This document shows positions 50,601 through 57,853 of a stretch of 57,853 nucleotides of DNA, in pieces. The stretch comes from Lingula anatina. Its lineage: Eukaryota > Brachiopoda > Lingulata > Lingulida > Lingulidae. The stretch is taken from contig NW_019775737.1 in assembly GCF_001039355.2 (NCBI RefSeq), forward strand, positions 175,049-232,901, given 5' to 3'. The number at the start of each line of letters is the position of its first letter. Positions within the stretch are counted from its first letter, which is position 1. The notes under the pieces were generated by a model. The model was not told the DNA's origin. It searched no databases and worked only from the letters and a program-made list of their open reading frames with translations. Made by a program: the position numbers and the translations under genes.

Positions 50601-53600
50601 GGGTGTTCTTGGCTCGTTTGTTAAGGAAAGAATCCCCACACCCACATTTGTCCAATCCATATGTCTGTCCCTTGTAAAACATGTTGTGAGCTCGTGCCCT
50701 ATTCACGCACAAACGCCTGAGGGTGTCCTTCTTCGACTAACAAAGAGATCTTAGGCGACATTTGATATTATTTATTCTATGTCCTTCTCTTGTCCTCAAA
50801 TGCACTATCAAAATTTCCGGGTTTTTCATAATGGGGCGTAACCACGACAGGCACATAGCTAGATTGTTTCCAGTTTTTCTGTTCTTTTGTCTTTGTACGG
50901 AATTTTTTCTCTTATTTTTTTGTATAAAAAATGCTGAAGTAATGGTTGCGACTATGCATGGAAACTGGTATCAACACCATTCGGTCTGTGGTAGCAAATG
51001 GGGAGGGGGGGCACTTTCATTCATTTACAAGCATCGAGACCCAAAGATTACCGGGCTAAAATGAGATTCTCATGGTCTTAAACACTTCTCCATTGGCACA
51101 GAGACTCGCTCATCTTATCAACCTCAATTCTGACTAATGGTAGAACCTTCGTGTCCACAGAGGGACAAACTCTTTTCATTAAATTCAATTCTGGCCAATT
51201 GAAGACACGTCAAGACCACTCATTTTGACCATAAGATCCACATCTCAACCAAAATCTATGAAAGATGTTCTGTAAATGAGTCCAAGCTATGACCTCACCA
51301 ACTGGTGATTGAGAAAGGATTAGAAAAAACATTGTCCACTTTTCGCCAACCACATTGTTTATCTTGGCTCAAACACATGAATGGAACAATTTAGAGGAGT
51401 TAAAATGTTGATATCATAGCCGGTGTTAAGAGCAGATGTATTTAATGTATGACAATTGGTCCACTATAGTGTGCAAAACCACCCAGCTATCTCTATAGCT
51501 GCCATTTCCACGTTGTAATACAGTCTATGGTACTTGTTACCTGCGGCGACAGATGGATTTAAGTACCTTGACAAGAGATAAAAGTCGGGTTTGTTTTCTT
51601 TGATCAGACTCCAAAAGTATAATTAGGCCTCACTTTGCCGTGTTGTTTTTTAACAGTAATGATAGTAGATAAATGTTTCCCTAGGGGGTAGACGAATGCA
51701 ATACAAAACGTGTTGAAGCTTAAGTATAGTGGTTCAGGCATGTAAATGTCAATGCAGTTATCCAGCGAAAATGTCCTAAGCCGTCGTACTTATCACCCGT
51801 TTTAAAGATGGCCCATTCTATTCACTCTATATCTTGATGTTTAAGCAGAAATAACAGGTTGGTCGTTAAATGCCGTATAAAATAAGACATGATTAGGTAA
51901 TACACCAAACAATTATATAAGTCTAAAATTCTTACTAATATTGTAGAACCTAACAAGACACCTTTAAAGAACAACTACGCGTTTGGCCGGTGTTTGAGGA
52001 AAATATTTTTGCGACATTTTTAAGCTAAAATTTCATCAGAGGATGCACGTCTATGTCGTCTTGATACAGGAAGTATAGCCATACCCTTCCCATGTGAACG
52101 AATGTACTTTCGATAGCACTCGCGGTTTCTTTATGTTCAGCACAACACGAACCTTTACGTACCGATGGTCCATTAAAAATCTATAAAATGCTATACGGAA
52201 GAGATTAAGATGAGAGGTGGTCTAAACACACTGTAGGTACACGCATGTCATTGCCAATGTACGTACTTTTTAATGGTTGCCGGTGTACAACAGATACGAT
52301 GCATTTGGAGGCATGAATGGATAAAGAATAGAGTGCTCAGTAGAGGGTTCTTATACTTATCTTGACTATCCGGTTTTACTGAAAGAACTGTGGGGGTCAA
52401 AGAAGGAGGGGGCGTACAACATAATTCATGATTAAGTTTTATTACGCCTTTTTCATTCTTACACATCCCTTTCCGTATACCCTGTTTGGCTTGGCTATAG
52501 GCATGAATGAAATTTAGCTCAAAAATTGTTCTAGTATGTGATTTTCTTGAATTCACAATAAAGAGACGAGAACTAATGGGAAACAAACCTCATCATAGCT
52601 GCCTGAAATGCATATTATCACGTACTTCTATTACTCTGTACGGTGCATTTATTTAGCGATTACATTCGAGTAGGCAAGACTCAAGATCACGAAGGTAAAA
52701 TTCCTTCAGACATGATTTATGTAAAAGCCTGAAAATAACGCTGTTAAAACACACCTTCACTACAATAAATTGCTAATTGATTTCCCTTTCCAAAAATAAA
52801 TATGACATTATATTTGGGTTATTAATGTAGCGTTCGGTAATGTTGAAATTATGCAAGTTGATAATTTACGTTCTATACATTTTAATACGAAGGCACAGAG
52901 TGAACACGTGTAGGTATCTGAGAGGGCCCTGGTTTGTGACATATGTCAAACGGATTAACATTTTTATGTTTCCTCTCCCTCTCTCTCTCTCCCTCTCTCT
53001 CGCTTTTTTCTCTTGCTCAGTGTGTGTGTTTGTGTGTGTGCTTGAATCTTACAGATGGAGAGACATCAATGGTCCTCTTTCTTCAGGCATGCTGGAAAGT
53101 AGATTTCATTGGTTTTGCATGATGTAGGTCGACCACAATAGGGATATCAGAAACAACATAGAATATGTAGAGTTGGATAAGACCACCAAGAAAAGAGCGA
53201 GAGAAGACACCAGTGTTCACGCATAATATGAAGAAGACAGAAGAGACTGCAAGAAGTGGTCTGACAGAAAGACACCAAGAATTATAAAACCATCTGCTTA
53301 TCATCTAACCTGTATAAGTTTTACATCAAGGTCTTGACTCAAAGGCTTACAAGATTCCTGGATGAAGCACAGCAAAAAAAAAAAAAAAAAAAAACCAAAA
53401 AAAAAAAACAGTAAACCACACTGGCAAGCAGCTCAAGGAAAAGTGCTATGACTACAACATTCCACTATGCGTTACCTTTGTTGACAATTAGAAAGCTTTC
53501 GATTCAGTAGATACTTAGTCTATATTAGAATCATTAAAAGACCAAGGGATTGAGGATGGTTGCAGATTCTCAAAGATACATGTATACTGATTGCTCTGTG

Positions 53601-56600
53601 ACTACACACACAGACAAAGGAAATCAAGACCAAAAAGGGTGTTCGTCAAGGAAATCTCCAAAGCTGTTCACAGCAGCATTAGTAAGAATATTCAAGAGGT
53701 TAGATTGACATGAGAAAAGCATAAACATAGATGGTGCCAGCCTAAACCACCTCAGGTTTGCAGATGATATCATAGTGATAGCAGATGAACCAAACCATCT
53801 TGAGACAACACCGCAAGTCATAGCAGATGAAAACCTCCCCTGTGGATTAAAAATGAAAACCAGTAAGACAAAGTAAAGTTTGAACCACTAACCATCCCCT
53901 GAACAATAGAGTTCAACAGCATGGAGATAGAAGCTGTATAAGAGTATGTATATCTTGAGCAAAGATTCAGCCTCAGCGACAGAACACTGGAGAAAAAAGT
54001 AAAAAGAAAGCACATGCAGGGTGGGTAGCATTTACAAAGCACAGAGTCATAGTCAAGAACAACCACCCTACTAGTCTGAAAAGGAAAGTGTTCAATGCAT
54101 GTGTATTGCCAGCTGTCACCTATGGTTCAGAGACAAGGACAATGAATGCACCCATGGAACAAAAGCTACAAGTAACACAGAGGTCGATAGAAAGAAGTAT
54201 GTTGAACAACAAGGTATGAGATAGAAAGACCATTAAGTGGATAAGTAAACAGACCAAGGTGAAGGATGTGCTGCTCACAATTGAAGAAATGAGATGGAGA
54301 TGAGCAGGACATATCAGTAGTAAAAGATGACAGATGGACAATAAGGCTGACAGAATGGAAACCAAGATATGGGCATAGGAAACAAGGGAAGCCTCGGAAG
54401 AGATGGATGGATGGATTAGATAAGTACTAAAAAAAAAAAGAAAAAAAAACTGGAAGTGTGAAGCCCGAGACAGAATACACTGGAAGCCGCATGCTGAGGA
54501 TTTTGTCCAACAGTGGAACACTTGAAGCTCTGAATGATGATGAATAAGGTCAACCAAGTGCAGCTGACCGCGTTTCCAACCGTTTCGTGAGGTGTACTGA
54601 ATGCCAAGCCGAATAATAAAAAATATGTAGGTTATAGCATGCTGCCTTTGATATGACATCACTTTCTGGTCAAAGGTTCTCCTTGATTACGTCATCCGGG
54701 CATTCATTGGCCAGTTCTTGAATTTTTGGAAGTCTGAAAAGACAGGGTTATTCACCTTTGTCATATTCTTGAATATTTGGCATTCGTCTGAATACCTACA
54801 ACTTATACTTTGATAAAAAATGGGGTTTTTGTGTCTCGAAGGACATTGACATCTGTTTAGAGTTGTAGCACATCTTTTGGTCTGTATAACTCTAATTCCC
54901 AACCCGGCAATCAACTGTCTTCGAACTTTTTTTAGCTTCTACTTACCTACTCATGATATATTACATCAATCAATGGCATTTTTTAAGTTAACTACCTTTC
55001 GCAACTTGGTTCCAAAAGAAAATGTGACAAGCATACTGAATGCTTCGGGGTTGACTATTGATATTTGTCCTTGGTTTATGTTATTTTACTATATGGGCAG
55101 AGAACGATGATGCTTCCTCCTCGTCGTTGCATCATCTTTGTGGGTCTGTAGGTAGTGTTGGTTAGGGGGTTTAAGGGTTAAGCTCGGGGGAGTTCCACTC
55201 TGAAGCAAAAACCTTATCTAGGTTTTTTGGTTGGGGTCAGAAAGGGGGTTTACTTATCCGCTTGTTCAGTAAAGAAGGCCAGGGCTACTTGAGATTTCTG
55301 AAGACATACCTATGTTTGTGATACCTTAAAGGTGGAACGACCCTTTTAGCAATTATTTTGATGTTTCTCTACTGTTCGTGTATCGGTATGGATTACTGAG
55401 CTTGGCGTTTTTTTTCTATGTTAGGTTCCTCAAAGCACATTGCAATATGAGGTTTATTTAAGTACTAATAGTTATAAAAACATTCGTTGATATCAGTGCA
55501 TAACATAACAAATGCTTCATGAAACCAGTTTTATTTTTTTCTTCGCTTTAAAAGTAGTCCCATGATCATTGACGCCATGTTAAATTCTGCTCCCACATTT
55601 CTCATGGCCTTATTGCTAGCGTTGTTGTTGTTGTTCTCCTTTGATGTAAATGATGTGTAAACACGGAATGTTGCGTTCGTTTCGGTTGACTGACATCATA
55701 ATTTATGTGTGTACATGTTGATGTTTATCACTTTGGTGAGTCACATTTGCTTTTTTTGGTATCCCAAGTTCACGAATTGTTTGATTAATGTTTGTCTGGA
55801 TTAATGCGAGTCTTTGAGGTTTGTTTGCTGACATATTTTGATTTGTCGTTTTATGGGTATTGATACCTTGAATTTGATTATTATTTTAAATGTAGAATAT
55901 AATACAGACTGCTGTGTGTATACAAAATCCATTTATGATAATTCTTTTAATGGTTTTAATTTTTTTTCATTTATTAACAATTCAGCACCCAGAGAAAAGT
56001 ATTCAGCTTCATTTTGGCCTTAACCTTTAGGCCTTTTCCTTACGTTCAATAATGGCATGTTTATGTAGGCAGTAATTTAAGTCATTATTCAACTTAGTCA
56101 CTATTTATTCCACAACACTGTCCCCAAAAATGGGACTGAAGAATTTGGTAACGCAGTTTTCTTTCGTCCATTGAGACTGGGAAGTAACTTATTTATTATT
56201 TCTTAAATTTATTATTTTTATTTTAAAAGCAAAACAATAATCATTGAATATCTGTATAGGACATCGGACGTACATGTATTTTTTTTCAAAGTAAAGATGG
56301 TGTAAACCTTGCATTTTTGTCTAAATCTTCATTTCTTTGAATGATTCAATGTGACAGCTGAAGACATTTAATTTTTTGCCTTTGGTATTATGAAAAATGA
56401 ATAAAAATCAAGTGGTATTTTTCTCTTCTTTCAGACAACACGAGCTGTACCACGGGAAGGTCGAATGCACATCATATCCGTGGATGAGTTTGAGAGAATG
56501 GTAGATTCAGAATGTGAGGTAAAAACAGATTTAAAGATGTAAACTGCTGTTAGAGCAAAAATATTAATTCATTTGAATAGCATTGTAGAGTAAAGGTTAC

Positions 56601-57139
56601 ACTACTTGTTTACTTTTCTGAGTCGTAAATATTGACTCTGGTTTGATTTTATCTTTAGTTTGTGGATTTGAACGGATTTTTTTTAAAATCAGACTTAAGT
56701 CATGTGATAATATATATATATACCAACGTTCACATTTGTAATCAAATCTTTTTCGTTACTCCAAATATCAACCAAATCTTATGCCTTTTCCAGTTGAATT
56801 TCTAAAAGCCTAGGACAAACATACTCTTACATAATTTTTTTTTACGTATTACAATTTAAGGTCATGGAGATCAGTTTAAGTCATATTTACTCAGAATATA
56901 ACCTGATTGTACTAAACATGCCCAACCATTCACATTGTAGAATGCACCAGATGATATAGAGGTCAAGGTCGAGGGCGACATTATGCTCAACAAAGAAGAT
57001 GCGTGCGCATATGTCGAGGACTCTCTTCCACTTTATAAAAAGAAAAAGAAACGAAGAAAAAAGAGAAAAATTACCCCCGTGGCATCCAAACGGTGGGATT
57101 TACGTGTACCGATACCTTTCATGTTCGACGGATCGCACG
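35870..57139 (+). CDS. astacin-family (M12A) zinc metalloprotease, 5' part: secretion signal and propeptide
   Basis: Exons are 35870-36592, 56435-56518 and 56941-57139; introns are GT-AG, joined in phase 0, 0 and then 1 at the open right end. They encode 335 residues plus one base of the next codon. In order: signal peptide with hydrophobic core about 16-32; Ser/Gly/Asn-rich propeptide; VEGDIML, matching the astacin aspartate switch (Asp at about 282) that binds the active-site zinc in the latent enzyme; an 11-residue Lys/Arg run (302-312) suited to furin-type cleavage; then RWDLRVPIPFMFDGSHG, typical of the first strand of an astacin protease domain. The zinc site HExxHxxGxxH must lie in exons beyond the window. 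The protein is expected to be secreted as a zymogen and activated by cleavage. Which astacin subgroup (tolloid, meprin-like, nas-like) cannot be told. Intron 1 is 19,842 bp. Confidence 0.78.
40915..40966. promoter_or_regulatory. clustered CRE and E-box motifs (candidate enhancer)
   Basis: Within 52 bp there is one perfect CRE (TGACGTCA, 40928-40935), a near CRE (CGACGTCA, 40955-40962) that overlaps a CACGTG E-box (40961-40966), and two CAGGTG E-boxes (40915-40920, 40942-40947). It lies in the large astacin intron. These sites bind bZIP and bHLH factors in animals; use here is inferred. Confidence 0.4.
42179..42256. repeat. compound (GT)n(GA)n microsatellite
   Basis: About 38 bp of GT repeats pass directly into about 40 bp of GA-rich repeats inside the astacin intron. 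Confidence 0.9.
44672..44841. mobile_element. 170-bp MITE with GTGACAGGAATG ends
   Basis: The termini GTGACAGGAATGATAGTCC and GGACTACCATTCCTGTCAC are inverted copies with one mismatch. The interior contains GGGGTCCC and TTAGGGTTAGTCG. A second, eroded copy lies reversed at 17724-17860. It codes for nothing; the superfamily is undetermined. Confidence 0.8.
44952..45011. repeat. 15-bp tandem repeat, four copies
   Basis: Four units close to AGTGGGTACTAATTA follow each other, with single-base differences in the first and last. Confidence 0.85.
46783..46978. repeat. two long (TA)n tracts
   Basis: (TA)n runs at 46783-46818 and 46909-46978, the second about 70 bp, are separated by 90 bp of unique sequence. 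A third lies at 47592-47626. Confidence 0.9.
47946..47965 (-). promoter_or_regulatory. perfect DR1 nuclear-receptor element
   Basis: The minus strand reads AGGTCAAAGGTCA (47946-47958), a consensus DR1 for RXR/HNF4-type receptors. A third, imperfect half-site (TGACAT on the plus strand, 47960-47965) follows at the same 1-bp spacing. It lies in the astacin first intron. A perfect 13-mer is unlikely by chance in a window of this size. Confidence 0.5.
53130..54553 (+). mobile_element. decayed RTE-clade LINE, reverse transcriptase to 3' end
   Basis: Fragments readable in changing frames match the RT region and C-terminus of RTE-type LINEs. They are LYKFYIKVLTQRLTRFLDEAQ-like text near 53310-53375, a KAFDSVD block near 53490 broken by a stop, GVRQG near 53640, FADDI with the catalytic Asp pair at 53757-53771, TYGSET near 54119, DRKTIKWISKQTKVKDVL near 54222 and ARDRIHWKPHAEDFVQQWN near 54458. 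The end, rich in TGA triplets, is typical of RTE elements. Stops, frameshifts and an A20 insertion (53374-53393) show it is dead. The 5' half with the endonuclease is missing, the common outcome of 5' truncation. The minus-strand open frame at 54120-54662 is its antisense shadow. Confidence 0.8.
54554..56434. other. distal part of astacin intron 1
   Basis: AT-rich, no repeats of note and no coding signal before the acceptor TTCTTTTCAG at 56425-56434. Confidence 0.5.
56435..57139 (+). CDS. astacin gene exons 2 and 3 (aspartate switch, basic cleavage site, start of protease domain)
   Basis: Exon 2 (56435-56518, 28 codons) and exon 3 (56941-57139) are separated by a 422-bp intron; exon 3 ends at CACG|GTACGT in phase 1. 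Exon 2 supplies RMHIISVDEFERMVDSECE. Exon 3 supplies VKVEGDIMLNKED (the propeptide switch), a Lys/Arg run, ITPVASK, then RWDLRVPIPFMFDGSHG. The GD within EGDIM is the conserved inhibitory motif of astacin propeptides; the basic run places a likely convertase cut 8 residues before RW. Confidence 0.78.
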
Positions 57140-57853
57140 GTACGTAATTATAATAACTATAAGGAGTAATTTCTCCTCTAACATGGGTTCATCTGGTTTT
57201 CCAGTGACGGATTAAAAGAAGGGGGTCAGGGAATTCTGACCCCCCCCCCTTCAATTTCTGGTCCCCTCTTGAAATTAGAATTTTTACTAGCTGAACCATA
57301 GCTACCGTACCAAATGACTCTGTTTGCCCTCTAAAATACCAAAAATGTCAAGGCCCTTCAGCGGGCCCCAAGCCCCACGTCAAATTGGGCGAGAGGGTTG
57401 GCTTAGCATCCGCGGACACCCCCCCCCTTTCAAATAATACTGGATCCGCCCCTGTTTACCCTACCCTTAACAAAATGAAAAGTTATTAGGTATATTAGCA
57501 GCAAATGCTTGGCAAATTTACAATAACTTAATGCAAATTAGCAGAAAATTTGCAGCAAATTTGCGAGAGAGTGCGGTAGGCCTGGTATTTTGCTAAGCGT
57601 AGTGCCCTATGATTCTCGGCTGATGATATCGTTAGTTCTCCCATGCATTCGGTACATAGTAAAATGTGTTTCCTAGAGGGATTTAACATTTTGCTAAAAG
57701 CACAGAACAGCTTTGTACCTTAAAATTTCTATTTTTTGTTTCGGTGAACATTTTTTTGATGATGTTTATTTTCGCCATTCAGGTCCGTATAAGGTCATGC
57801 ATTGCTTGTTTGCTTCCAAGTGTTGTGGTATGACAATTTCGCAATTCTTTTTT
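57140..57853. other. start of astacin intron 3, holding a decayed MITE
   Basis: No further exon is seen before the window ends. The MITE occupies 57201-57454; the rest is AT-rich. Confidence 0.5.
57201..57454. mobile_element. decayed MITE of the CAGGGGCGGATCC type
   Basis: The right end reads, in reverse complement, CAGGGGCGGATCCAGTATTA followed by a long G run; the left end CCAGTGACGGATTAAAAG plus a G run is its eroded inverted partner. Such G-rich elements with a GCGGATCC end are scattered in many invertebrate genomes. It codes for nothing. Confidence 0.55.

Larger units (their letters stand above)
36593..56434 (+). other. 19.8-kb first intron of the astacin gene
   Basis: No nested gene was recognised. 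Contents include a poly-C/CT tract near 38890, a (CAA)n-like patch near 40203, a CRE/E-box cluster (40915-40966), a (GT)n(GA)n tract (42179-42256), a MITE (44672-44841) and a 15-bp tandem repeat (44952-45011). Further along are three (TA)n tracts (46783-46818, 46909-46978, 47592-47626), a DR1 element (47946-47958), (CT)n at 52975-53004 and an RTE LINE remnant (53130-54553). Open frames such as 41234-41590, 42806-43141 and 45099-45413 show no known domain. Confidence 0.6.

Noticed and set aside
54120-54662. 180-aa minus-strand open frame
   Set aside because: It lies antisense to the LINE reverse-transcriptase remnant, whose plus-strand fragments are clearly recognisable; the hydrophobic text is a by-product.

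Overview
This is a piece of an invertebrate animal nuclear genome. The evidence is spliced genes with GT-AG introns from about 50 bp to about 20 kb, protein families typical of animals (a claudin-like four-span membrane protein, a secreted astacin protease), intronless eukaryotic tRNA genes with poly-T stops, a decayed RTE-type LINE, short inverted-repeat (MITE-like) elements and very many microsatellites. The lineage cannot be fixed from the sequence. A marine invertebrate such as a lophotrochozoan or non-vertebrate deuterostome is plausible. I see no prokaryotic, phage or viral genes. Exon coordinates below were worked out by hand from splice sites and reading-phase agreement.

Layout. (1) 266-6386, minus strand: two tandem claudin/PMP22-like genes with the same three-exon, phase-1 structure. 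The right-hand copy (4204-6386) is complete (219 aa); the left-hand copy (266-1616) loses its last exon at the window edge. (2) 7525-10304, plus strand: the last five exons of a PfkB-type sugar kinase most like the kinase half of pseudouridine-degrading bifunctional proteins. Its earlier exons were not found, so the claudin pair may lie inside one of its introns. (3) 10305-14344: repeat-rich spacer with several tandem repeats, including a C-rich 16-bp minisatellite. (4) 14345-16934, minus strand: a complete four-exon gene for a 579-aa multi-span Cas1p-family O-acetyltransferase. It has no SGNH esterase domain and resembles plant RWA proteins more than vertebrate CASD1. (5) 16935-35869: a 19-kb gene-poor region with three tRNA-Cys(GCA) genes and several families of inverted-repeat elements. 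(6) 35870-57139 and beyond, plus strand: the 5' part of an astacin metalloprotease gene (signal peptide, long Ser-rich propeptide, aspartate switch, basic cleavage site, first residues of the protease domain). A 19.8-kb first intron holds an RTE LINE remnant, a MITE and candidate enhancer motifs. The catalytic exons lie past the right edge.

The genes do not form an evident pathway. The most unusual features are the RWA-type acetyltransferase in an animal, and three separate cases within 5 kb (claudin exon 2 and two kinase exons) where local duplication has copied an exon edge together with its splice site. In one case the copied edge, carrying the codons for the kinase catalytic motif, has been amplified as a (TAAA)n-linked tandem array. 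An intronic near-perfect 29-bp hairpin and a perfect DR1 nuclear-receptor element are further leads.
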